DNA of 64,000 bases from Pisolithus tinctorius (taxonomy: Eukaryota; Basidiomycota; Agaricomycetes; Boletales; Pisolithaceae): positions 682,001 through 746,000 of the forward strand of contig JANFAH010000021.1 of assembly GCA_024663395.1 (NCBI GenBank), written 5' to 3'. The position numbers were made by a program, and so were the translations under genes. Positions 30,624-41,500 of this stretch are shown here, in pieces; position 1 is the stretch's first letter; the number at the start of each line of letters is the position of its first letter. The notes under the pieces were generated by a model. It was given only the letters and a program-made list of their open reading frames with translations, searched no databases and was not told where the DNA came from.

Positions 30624-31239
30624 GCTCCAAGTTCACTACCAGATAGTGCTACAAGTTGTATTGAGGTAGCACTGTACTACTAGCACATCAACATGTAAAC
30701 AACTCTAGTGGGCCTGCAAGGCTAAAAACCATGGACAAGGATGCTCCAGCAAAGGATGTCGGAGCAGTGAACTGAACTGGGACAAGTACCGCTTGAGGGG
30801 GGTTGTGGTAGTGGTATGGGCAGCTACACTAATGGCTTAAATGGTCACACAGATGGGTTGAGGGTCAAACACTAAAAAGGTCATCGGTGCATTGCTACAT
30901 AGGTCCAATTAACACGAGATGCACCTGGAGGTTGCCATAAGGCCATTGAGCCTGTGCAATGTCATAACAGCCCACCAGAATCCCATACCGTTGAGAACAT
31001 CCCAGGAAAGTCAACTTCAGACGATAATCGACTCGTCCAACAGCACAATAAAGCAACCCGGAGCATACCTGACCTGTCGAGCAGTCACGTCGGATGTCGT
31101 ATCCTGCTTATCGAACGACCCATCTGCAACACTACAAGCAAACAAGACCTTATTGGCAGCCCGGAAAGACTCTGGGAGTCACAAAAGCATGAACGACCAA
31201 AACCTGAGCGAGATCGCACAGCAGCGATACTATGGGAGA
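30624..31239. other. Unassigned sequence with part of a dispersed repeat
   Basis: 31119-31235 is related to 40648-40752 (both contain GGGAGTCA, CTGAGCGAGATCG and a GACTCTNTTGGCAGCC-like stretch). No gene was identified. A plus-strand frame from 30919 to 31353 has no recognised domain. Confidence 0.4.
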
Positions 31240-31830
31240 CCTGTGAAGATCAGTAAACACTGGATAACCTGCCTGTCATGCCCAAGGGCAAGGATGGGTC
31301 CAGAGGTGAGAAAGGTCGTTGTGAGGCAGCTGCAAAGAAGCTGGAGACAGTGAGAGTCGGGACAGTCGAGAATAGGGAAGACCCGCCGAACATGGAAATG
31401 CGGTCAACGAAGGCCAGAAGTGAGCAGGACGGCGAGAGCAGTCACAATGCAGCGAGCAGCAGTGACACTGACTCGTACGGAGTCAAGAATGTGTCACTAT
31501 CTACAACTGGGGCTCGGCATGCCTATGGAGACACTAATGACAGGACGAAGAAGCCCAGTGCACCACGAGAGGCTGCATGCCGCTGCTATCGCAAGAATCC
31601 TGTGAAGATCAATGCATACCCGATAACTCACCTAGTCGAGATTGGAAGGCCGGGAGTGCGTAGAAGCATTATGAGTTACTGGGAGGTTGGTGGAGATGTC
31701 GGGGCAAGCACGAAGAAACTAGAGACAAGGGACATCAGCATTAGAATGTTTGAGATACGAGAAGACTTACCAAATGTGGAAACGCGGTCAGGAGAGGCCG
31801 ATAACAGAGGAAACATTGGCAGCAGTGACG
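31240..31830 (+). repeat. Diverged 359-bp tandem duplication in an ORF
   Basis: 31240-31470 and 31599-31830 start with CCTGTGAAGATCA and share the order AAGAANCTNGAGACA, GAAGACNNNCC(A)AA, TGGAAANGCGGTCA, and GGCAGCAGTGAC-like ends. Most of it lies in a plus-strand frame (31278-31970), where the two units read KKLETVRVGTVENREDPPN and KKLETRDISIRMFEIREDL. The frame has no recognised domain. It may be a transposon-derived repeat rather than a gene. Confidence 0.5.
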
Positions 31831-31970
31831 CACTAGTAGCATTGGCATTACTGACATGCACAGAGTGGAAGAAGCAATGCTGGCTACAAGCAGAAGTCAG
31901 TATGACGATAAAGACTCAAAACAAACAAAATACGTACCTGCGCCGCTCATACCACTCATGGAATGCCTAG

Positions 31971-34029
31971 AAGACCATAGCACAAGCTGAACGCGCAAGC
32001 ACGTACCAAACATTATCATGTGGCTACTATGGACCACCATGATGCATCCGAAACCCCTCAAAACAGTTGTTGACACTTGCTAGAGGCAGCCCGTCAGAAC
32101 TTGTGAGGAACTGTTTGGAGTGCCGACGAAGCCTTGGATACCGTATGGAGACTGGTCCAGGCATATGACTCGAGACGCATCGCGAGACCTACTCGTCACA
32201 TGACCAGCAATCAACAACATAGAAGCCCTTGCACTCGTTTGTTCAAAACTGCTTGGAGACACATTCTTCTGATACTTGCTGCTTTCCTACTTTGACTTCA
32301 CAGGCAAGTTCAAGGGGAAGTGTTGGAATTTTGTATACAACATGCCCACATAATTACAGAATGTGTACATACTCTATAGTTTTCTTCTGGGTTCCTTCAA
32401 CCCTTCTTCGCAAAGTTCACTACAAGGTAGTACCAGCCTCAGGAGTATCAGTGGTACCAAGTTCACTGCCAGGTAGCACAACGAGGTGAACTAAACTTCA
32501 AGGTACTACTAAACACTACCAATTTCTATGCCCTTGGTTCCATCACTTGACATGGCATCCTTAGTAATTCACATGAGATCTGAGACAGGCCGCAGGGGCT
32601 GCCAGGATCCATGGCGGGTAGCCACTCGAAAGTGAGCAGCAAGTGATGGAGGGCATCCTGACAGCAGACAGTGTGAACGGAATGGTCGAGGTGGTCGAGA
32701 TGCCAAATGTGGTTGTGGAGATTGATGGGATGGCTGGGATGTGGTGAATTGGTGGCATGGCGGCAGGCATTAGACAACATCGGCAAGTGGATGATGGCAT
32801 TGTAATTATCACGCGTGGAAGCCAATTGTTCAGCAGGTCAAGTTTGGGACAGATTAACCAACATGTCAGCTACACACCGCTCGGGATGGCAGACGCAGAG
32901 TGGCACTGGTTGAAGATGGCTGTAGCGAGTGATTTCCAGAACTCCCTCGAGCTTGCCATGTCCAGCCCATCCTTCGCCGAGAACGAGGAGACCTTGAATG
33001 ACACAGGCAGATTAGCAAGCAACCCGTTCGACTCCGAACGGACCACATCGTCCTTGGTCCGACATTGACACTTCTTCCCCTTCGGGACGTCACTAGGGAT
33101 CGACCCACTGACACTTTGTGAGTCCAAATCCTTGTCCTTCGTTGGCTGTGGCTGCGGCTGCTGCCTCCTGCTCTTAGAGTCAACTGATGATGGCTCCAGA
33201 GAAATAGACATACGAACGTTTGTATGAAGTGAAATGCGAGGTACTACCTCCAGCAAGTTGGCAACCGAGCTTGAGTGCCTTCTCTACTTGACATCTTGCT
33301 CCAACGGACGTTCGCAGGTATCGAATCTAGCAGGATTGTAGCGACAGTGCCCACTTTCAGGGGGACCAGGAAGACCCAAGAATGGATGAGACAGGCCACT
33401 GGGAGGCTTCGGTGCACAGAGCGAGGTGACATCTCCACGGGGCTCAGAGCATAGTGAGGGCCTGGAGAGCAGGAAGCATAGTAGGGCTGCTGTGAGGGGT
33501 GACCCGGATATTCGGAACGTTTGCGATGATCGTGATCTTCCCAGTCACGATGGTACTCTGGGGGAGGACCACAGCAATCCCAGGCCTATCGCGATCTGCT
33601 GGACGCTCTGGCTCGCACGGATACAAAGGCGGCATGCGCTGGGAAGCCGGAACACTCGGCTGAGCTGGTCCAACTGGCCAACGACCTGGAGGGGGGTTAG
33701 GAGAGCATGGGCGAGTAGGATGAAGAACAGGCGAGGTGGGTCCCCAAGGGACGCATAGTGATCGGATGAAGTACTCCAAGTGCTGTGTCAGATCGTGGTC
33801 GGCAGAAGATTCTTCTGTCGGGAGCTGCTGCTGAGGGACGGGGTGGCACAGTAAGAGAGGTTAGCGACCGGCAGGGACACAACCAACAGTGTCCCTGGAA
33901 GGACCGGAGAAGTCCTGATGATGAGGGCGAACGACATCCATGGGGACGAGAGGGGGATGAGAGGGGGATGCTGCGATACATCGATAGAAACAGGAGAGGA
34001 AGGACCCCTGATGATGTTGACGAACTTGG
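31971..34029. other. Unassigned sequence with weak coding signals
   Basis: 32425-32515 repeats the GGTAGTACC-type words. Minus-strand frames at 32870-33256 (a basic/Gln-Pro stretch RRQQPQPQPTKDKDLDSQS and FWKSLATAIFNQC) and 33444-33779 (Pro-rich) look protein-like but have no family I know. They may be exons of one minus-strand gene or a decayed gag. Confidence 0.3.
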
Positions 34030-34713
34030 TGGATGGGTTCAGAACATCTGAGGAGATGCGAGCGAAATGGTGGCACAAGACTTGGATAAGCGTTAGCTGT
34101 GTCATACCAAAAAGGGACCCACCAAGACAACAGTTGGCTGGCTGATGTTGACGGGTACGACATGGTAATTTAGCATGGGTGGACTCGACTCGCCGAGGGC
34201 AGCTGTGGCAGGCGGGGAAGTACGAGTGTAATGATAATGAGGTAGTTGTGGAACGTGCACATCCCGGATGCACCTGCAACTGACGAGGCAACGAGATATC
34301 AGACAGTTCGGGGGAAAAAATCAACAAAGCAGCAGACGGAAAGTTACCTATTCAATATCGTTGTCACCACCAAATGTCCGTTTGCGCGTCGCAGGGTATA
34401 TTCAGAGGCCTGTGAATGCACGAGCAGGACCCACAATGGCGGGTATCCACACACGCGCACCACAATATTCAGAGGCTTGTGAGAGCACGAGCAGGGCCCA
34501 CAACAGTGGGTATCCACACACGCGCACCACATGGGACCAGGTGAGTCTGAGAGCATTGAGAAGAAGCTACGATGCAGCACACGCAAGCAGGGGATTATGT
34601 AAGTCGCACTCAGAGAAGTCATCACGTGACCGACTTTGGATTCGCGACTCAGTGGTATTACAGTCATTATGTGTTGTGCGGAATTACAGTACATTTGCTA
34701 GTCATGAAATCAT
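34030..34713 (+). repeat. 680-bp dispersed repeat, copy 1
   Basis: Very similar to 46445-47128. The last 620 bases are nearly identical and the first 60 are diverged. Both end at ATGAAATCATCTT, after which the sequences differ completely. It contains an internal tandem pair of about 68 bases (TATTCAGAGGC...CGCGCACCACA). No TG/CA ends or target duplication were seen. It could be the end region of a DNA transposon or a divergent LTR. Confidence 0.75.
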
Positions 34714-35181
34714 CTTCTGCGACTCAGAACTGTTGAGGGAACTGATAAATCAGCTGGCATGATACTTCTTCCTCACGAGTACGCCTTGGAAAACACGTCA
34801 GTAGATGCTAGGCATCATGTGCGCCGCAGTGGCTCCGTCTGAAACCACCTAGGAAGCTTGTTCAACAACCCATATCACGGGTAATACGAACTCACGTTGT
34901 GTATTTCCCTTCCTGGCACTCCCTCTGATCAGCAGACAATTTTTAGACATTGTAGCAGTCCGAGTATCCACATTATATATCACCACTAATACAGCATCAG
35001 TTTACGCCTCTGTGGCTTGCCACCCGTAGTCCGCAGACAAAGCTAGACTGCCCCTATCCCCAATGAGCTTTCTAATCCAGTCGCAATATTTCCTCGTCAT
35101 TATCATGTCCATTTCCTTGTATTTGTACATGAGTTTCACTGCTGTATATATTCTGAATATATCCTGTGAGTTTCGGTGCCA
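34714..35181. other. Unassigned, downstream of the Tnp2 gene
   Basis: No motif was recognised. This is where the left end of the CACTA element would be expected, but no CACTA terminus or inverted match to the right side was found. Confidence 0.35.
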
Positions 35182-38100
35182 TCAATCGACGAGGGAAAAG
35201 CATACTTTGAAGATTGGTAAGACATGTACAACTTCACTTTCAATGTGCTCAAGAAAGAAGCAAGTTTTGGCAAACTGAGTGACAAGGTTGCTCACCTCCA
35301 CCACTTCTGGAGGGTGAAATTTATCATAATAGAGCATACCTGCGGCTGCGAAGCCAAACCGACGGTAAGGGTCGCGAGCTGATGCATCAGAGCTCAATTC
35401 CACATGACGTTCGATAATAGCATAAACCTCGTGGGCAGTGGGATTTCGCCGATGTGTGAAGAGAGCTAAGAGGCGTGCCGGCTGCGGATCCTGAACAGAG
35501 TTGGCGTTCTGCAGGATGACATTTGCATCATTTGGAGAGCGGCTGCTGGGTTGAAAACACATCCCTTCCCGGCACAGTTTAATGGCGAAACCGACATCTA
35601 AAAGGTATTTTAACGTCATAAGTTGCAGCGACATGACAGGACACTGCATTGCCATACCTGCTTGGTTTTGGGTTTTGAGATGTTGCATAGCAAGAGTCAT
35701 ATATTGCTTATCTTGTTTGGCTTGCCAGCCCCTGGCGGAGGAGCGCCGGAGGTGAAGTTGGGCTTTATTGCCAAAGCCGAGAATATCGTTAATGCGTGTC
35801 CCTCGAATATCGGCACGGAACGCTTGTTGGAATGCCGGCCATAGCTCTTTCAGGGCTGCTGGTACATTCCCATTAAAAAGACAGGCTACGAGGTTGGCAG
35901 ATCGGCATGAATCATTGATGTAAGTCAACTCCAATTCACCTGGGAACAAGTTAGACAACACAAGATATATGAAAGACACAAACAAACCAAATTTTCTATT
36001 TGTCTTGATGTTCTGCAGTGTGTAATTATAACACTCAAAAGGCCAGGTCCTCCAACTGTGTACAGGTCCAAACATCATGAGCAGTGTCTCCATGTGGAGG
36101 GAGAGATGGTGGGAGGGCTGGATTTTCGCCTCTTTGTAAAGCCTACAATATCCTTGAAGGTATTCCATCATGTGGAATGTATAATCCTTTGCAACTGCGC
36201 GTGATGTGGTTCGGCTATTGACAAGATGGACTGCAGTCACAAGATGCATGAAGTTTGTAAGCATCTCACCCTTCCGGCCGCTATCCAAGCCCCACAGACG
36301 GATGAGAGTGATGACGAGATGAATAGTACTGACTGATCGCCATTGGTCTGCGCTGAGAGTTCGTTTCTCAGATCCAAAATGGGCAGGAGCTGGTGCGACG
36401 AATGATGGAAGGTGAAGACGTTCTTGATCCTTCCAGATCTCTGCAAGTATTACATCTCCAAGTACGACAGATTCACGAGAGGACGACTGGCGTGTGAGGG
36501 GTGCTAAGGTATCACCTGAAGATTGTCCAGTCACTCTGCCACTAGCACCACTATTGGTAGTTCCCATCATGCTGCGATTTCCATTTTCATTTTGCTACAT
36601 ACTATCAGGACGGACATGTAATGGAGGCAATGCCTGAAAACACTCACCCATCTTTCCAAAGCATCGAGTAGAACAGCTTTCTTCAGTAGCTTTCTGGGGC
36701 TGGGGCAGTCCACTGCAACACAAAACTCCTTACACAATGCATATAATGTAGGAACCCTGATATTAGTTCCCGCAGTTCGAATAGATTTTGTTGTTATCAA
36801 TTTTCTCCTCGCATGGTCGAGCTCAGCAAGGCTGGGTGGGTCATTCCTTGGGCGGCGTGTTCCTCCAACTGCCTTCTGCTTTCCCTTAGCAGTAGGAGTG
36901 ATGATGTCTAGATCATCAGACTGTGACTGCAAGTCGTCAGTTGATGTAGAGACGATTCCATCCTAATAATGTCTGTAAGCAATGCATGCATACCCAGAAA
37001 GGGAGAAACTTACAGAGGTCAACGATATTCCAGAGGTACCAGAGCAAGGTTCTGATGATGACAGTTCAGAACCACTCGCATCACAGTCATCACTGCCTTG
37101 ACGGAGGGTCCCCAGTAAGTTCTCAACCCTGACTTTGGCTTCGGTTGATCTATCATACTGCAATGGTGTCAGACTCATCGGGGAAGAAAAAACAGTTAAA
37201 TATATACCCAATTATCGAGGGTGCGCGAAAGCATGGTGTTAGTCCCAACACGGCGCAGGCCAAATTCCTGACACAGGTGCCATAAGACAGGTCGCTTTAA
37301 TGAAACCGTATTCTTCTCTGCAGAATCACGCTGTAGCCATCGAAGTCCTGTGATAAGCTCCGAGTTCAAAGGCTGGGGAGGTGGTTGAAATCCTGGCACA
37401 CAGTGTCCATCCCCACAATGCGCAGCTGCATTAACACCCCATGCTTTCCGGATGTGTTCAGGAATTATCCGAAGGAAAAACAAGTGCATGGAGTCTATGA
37501 TGGTGAAGCGAATGGGGTCCCAGTAAGCCAGGCGGAGGAGTTCGCTATACCGCACTCCAAATTCCTTAGTGATTTCCCGCCTCTCCATAGTTGTTTTCGC
37601 CTTCTTCCAGGCAAGAGCGTGCTTGCGATGCTTTTCTGCTGTCCGCATGGGCCAAGATTCCATGTCAAAACATTCAATTTCATCAGCATGCAAGTAGCAC
37701 AAAGAGCAGAAAAGCGTGGCACTGTGTGCTGAAAACCCTCCCGTTTGGCGAGCTGCAGGGATGTCGGATACAAGGGGAACCAAGGCTGCACGAACGAGGC
37801 GGCCAGTCAAGTGACAGTACGTTTTGGTGAAGTAGACACCAGGATTCCAGAATTCTAGCAAATCGTCAACGAGGGGTGCGAGGAAGTGGTTGATTTCGTC
37901 CTCAGAAGGCTTGTGGGGGCCGGGAATGACACCCACAAGATACATATTTTCAGGATGGAAACGCTCTTCGATGGGTAGCGAGAGACATGCAAGGTAAATG
38001 GCGGTGACGGATGCAGGGCCTCCTCCAACCTTCTTACCAAAGGCATTCAACCCATCAGTGCAAAGAGAAAATATAAGTCGAAGTTCACCCCCCCTCTGTG

Positions 38101-39570
38101 GGCTAACGAAGGGCATGCGATCTGGCCCTAGTAGGGACTGGACTGCATTAGCTTCATGGATATCCCCAATTTCACCCAAAAGAGTGGCGTGACCAGAAGA
38201 ACTGCTGGCATTCAAGCGTTGCTCTATATCACATCGTGATAACAACCGGGCAACCCAGTGCTTCATCTCCTAGTGAATATGTACTCAAGTAACCATAAGA
38301 GTAGGAAATCTGTAACACGCGCACCTGATGGACATATTTCCTAATTGGCCTCCGGAAGGATCTTCCCCTTATGGTCTTCGTCCTAAACAGACTTGTATCA
38401 CATGAAGGCTCGTCGGACGCCTTTTGGTTTGTGCAGTTGTCTGGCACTGGTGCTGAATCTGGGTATAGTGCAAAACACGATGGACAGCAGGTGTACGAGC
38501 GCAGTCGTGGGTTGAGATCAAAAAATTGAAGAAGAGTTCGAGGATCTCGAGGAAGGATAGTAGTGTCTACTCCAGTCTCCCCACTCCCCCCGCTGAGCCA
38601 GTGTATCATTTGCTTCAAAACCACGAGAGAAAATCCGGCCTGCTTTCGAGAAACACCACAAAGTAGAGTGAGGACTAAAACAAGAAACATGGCAGCAGCC
38701 ACTGCAGGGTGCAAGGACCCGCTTCCGAACTGGAAATAAGAGTCTGAAAAATATATATATATCAAGCCATGCAACAGATAAGATGATGTCGATCTTACCT
38801 GTATTCACCTGGACAGCCTGTGGCCCGGGACGGGAGGAGGTTTCATTGCTTGAACGGATTTCGCACACTTGGCGGTTCCACTCCATCATCTTCAACCGCA
38901 TAACCCTTTCAAGTTCTTGGCGTATGCGCTGTATGAGCTCATCCCAGCACACCCTAAGTGACTCTAGCACCTGCATGTCTTCAAGAGCTGTACGAGCAGC
39001 TGCAAGGTGGTTCTCGTGCTGCAGGACTGCTTGATTCAAAGCAGACGATTGCTGGAGTTGCAGTGGCCCCGCGTTTACCTCGAAGCTGTAATCGATTGGT
39101 TGTTGGAGGTCATACTCCAAAGATGCAGCGTTAGGGGGGCTGGAGAAACAGAGGGGGCCATTTACGGAAAATGATAGAATCTCAAAGTTGATCAATGTGG
39201 TGATGTGACCGAGATCGTGTGCCAAAGCTTCTATCGTTGCAGTACGTTTGAGCCGCTCGTTCAAATCGGAGTCTGCAGTACCAGTCCCCTGCAAGGGTGG
39301 AGGTCGTTCTGTTAGCGGGGAAGTAGGGGAACGTTGTCGAAGAAAACCAGCAGGAGGCCAAGTTTTGGTGTCGCCTACATCGGATCCATCGCCTGCAGTG
39401 CCGTCGCTGGAGCATTCGAATACCCACTGATCCAGCTTTCGATGGCGAAAATACAGGGCCTTTGAGACTCGCGCACCAGTGACATAACTTCCATGTGCCT
39501 CTGACCAGGTTCTCTCCTTGTCGCAGCCAACAGTGATGCACGTGCATAGATACACCTTATCCTTCGCCAT
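35182..39570 (-). CDS. CACTA/EnSpm-type Tnp2 transposase, about six exons
   Basis: Minus strand. Approximate exons are 39570-38799, 38729-38325, 38269-37208, 37167-37014, 36964-36656 and about 36588-35182, joined by 45-70 base GT-AG introns. Exon 1 carries the N-terminus with a Cys-rich start (YLCTCITVGCDKE) and a helical segment. Exon 2 has FFDLNPRLRSYTCCPSCFA and a Cys-containing stretch. Exon 3 is the Tnp2 core (IFSLCTDGLNAF, MYLVGVIPGPHKPSEDEI, FCSLCYLHADEIE, YWDPIRFTIIDSMHLFFL). The last exon holds the DUF4218-like region (ITLIRLWGLDS, YLQGYCRLYKEAKIQPSH, FGPVHSWRTWPFECYNY). All long exons are open, so the gene may be intact or recently active. The element's termini were not identified. 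In the nucleus it would cut and paste elements with matching ends. Confidence 0.8.
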
Positions 39571-39775
39571 TCTTCAATCTTAATACAGCAGGTTGCGCCA
39601 CTCAGTGCATACAAGAGTGACCTGTCGTGAACTCCAACGTAAGATCACAAGAGCGTGTGGGAGTAGTGCATACCAAGTCTGCGAAGATAAAGACTATGGA
39701 AAGCTGGACAATCGCACTCCTGAACGGGCAAGTGCCCTCAGTGGAATACCGGAGTGTACCATGAATTTCGGACTT
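39571..39775. promoter_or_regulatory. Upstream region of the Tnp2 gene
   Basis: About 200 bases between the Tnp2 start and the inverted-repeat element. No TATA box was seen on the minus strand. Confidence 0.3.
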
Positions 39776-39950
39776 AGGAAGACACCAGACACTCCGCGAG
39801 TGCAGAAGTTCATCACACAGTAAGTTTGCGGCACACAAGTTTGTCAGGCAGTAGGTCCGCTGTATGCAGGTTCATCACGCAATAAGTTTGTAGTACACAA
39901 TTTTGTCATGCAATAAGTCCACAAGTCCACAGTACACAAGTTGCTCCTGT
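39776..39950 (+). repeat. Left inverted end with subterminal repeats
   Basis: Terminal motif of about 50 bases, then repeats built on CACAAGTTTGTC and GTAAGT/GTAGTAC words. Confidence 0.65.
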
Positions 39951-40647
39951 AGTAGAACCGGCATACAGAAGGGTGGCAGTCCATCATGCCATCTCACATT
40001 GATTGGGGATTAGTTCCTTACCACAGGAGTAGATTGTTCCGCAGGTAACGACAAGGGAATATACAGCATACAATGATGCCACATATTCGGCTGTGTGCAG
40101 ACACATGGGATCTGGTGAGTGGAAACAACAGAGCAAAAAACAGGTATGGGTGTCAGCAACAAGAAGCAAGAAAGTGAATGAATGATGGTTTGAGTACGGA
40201 CCACGGACCTAGCCCTACCCCGAGAGAGCACACAACAACAATGGAATCGATTATTCACACTCCCAGTCGTGGCCTCAAACTTGTCTAAGTCAGAGTCCGC
40301 CCATTTGCAGAACTGATTGCATCTGTGACGCTCCTCGAACAACATAAAGACTACGTACGACTTCGGGAATGGGACGTACGGCTGCACGAATGAGTCAGCT
40401 AGACACGAGAGTCATCAATGCACAGAGATCAAACCAACACGAAATATACTTTAACGTCGCCATAACGCAACCAAGCTTGCGCGAGACCGTACCAATCGAT
40501 TGGAAACCCGTACCACCCAGAGTAAAGTCAAAAAGCCTATGGACAAAGATCAGTGCGCACGACGGCATGATAAGGCAATCTGGGATGCATTAGACCTACT
40601 GAGGACCGACCTCGAATATCCTATCTCACCTACTGAACGATCTGCAC

Positions 40648-40752
40648 AGATCTGCGATGCTACGAGCCATCAAGACTCTATTGACAGCCTGGAAGGACAG
40701 TGGGAGTCATGAAAGTGCGACCTGAGCGAGATCGTGCAATGGTGATGCTGCA
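40648..40752 (+). repeat. Dispersed repeat, second copy
   Basis: Related to 31119-31235 with many substitutions. Both include GGGAGTCA and CTGAGCGAGATCG. Confidence 0.5.
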
Positions 40753-41309
40753 AGAGGGCTCCAGCGAGCGAGGTGGCGACGACGGCATAGCCGGCGACAG
40801 CGACAGCAACTCGGAGCGACTCGTGGAAGTACAGCTGACTGGAGTGGCAAGTCAGCATGACTGCCGAAGCACAGAGAATCAAAGGTAACATACCTGTGTT
40901 GTCACGAACACCCACCAAGGCTCGAAACCATCCCTAGAGGTCTGTATACAGTCGAGACGTCGATGCGGACGTACCAAAAGGACATCTAGAAACAGAGGCA
41001 AAATGCTCCCCCAGATCCTACCCAAGTCGTCGCGAAATATCTTGACGCACGTGGAATCACGCACAATCGATTTTCGGACTCGCAAGACGCACGGATGATG
41101 GCCCAAACGAAATGGATTCGAGCGAGCGAACACGCTCGCGAGCCTCGTGCAGTGCAGAGTCCAGACATGATAGGACGACACGGAATATGTTTGGTATATT
41201 TCATTTCCAATGTTCGGATTTTGTTCGCAAAAAAATTGCAACGAGCCGTGGGGTTAGTACTGCTTCGAAGCATGAGACAGCATGACGGAGTTTCATACTT
41301 CTGTACATC

Positions 41310-41500
41310 AGTTCTACTGCATAACAAACTTGTGTAGTATGGACTGACGAACTTGTGTACTACGGACTCACGGACTTACGGGCTCACTGCAGACGAACTT
41401 CAAAACTGGTGTACTACGGACTGACAAACTTGTGCACTTCGGACTTACGGACTTAAAGTGTGACGAACTTCTGCACTCACGCAGTGTCTGGTGTCTTCCT
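41310..41500 (-). repeat. Right inverted end with subterminal repeats
   Basis: Reverse-complement partner of 39776-39950. The repeated ACTACGGACT / GACGAACTTGTG words are regular here. Confidence 0.65.

Larger units (their letters stand above)
39776..41500. mobile_element. 1.7-kb element with inverted ends
   Basis: 39776 onward (AGGAAGACACCAGACACT, GAGTGCAGAAGTTC) is matched in inverted orientation by the segment ending at 41500 (GAACTTCTGCACTC, AGTGTCTGGTGTCTTCCT). Inside each end are many degenerate repeats of ACACAAGTTTGTCAGTCCGTAGTAC type (39820-39950 and 41310-41460). Terminal plus subterminal repeats are typical of CACTA-type ends. No transposase is encoded, so it could be a non-autonomous relative or the right end region of the neighbouring Tnp2 element. 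Confidence 0.6.

Noticed and set aside
33788..34327. 179-codon minus-strand frame
   Set aside because: It overlaps the border of the 680-bp repeat, is rich in Ser/Pro/Leu without pattern, and the second copy of the repeat does not preserve it.
34714..35181. Left terminus of the CACTA element
   Set aside because: No CACTA end and no inverted match to 39570-41500 was found, so I could not define the element's borders.
40010..40387. 125-codon minus-strand frame inside the inverted-end element
   Set aside because: No motif, and the composition is like the complement of repeats. No transposase signature.
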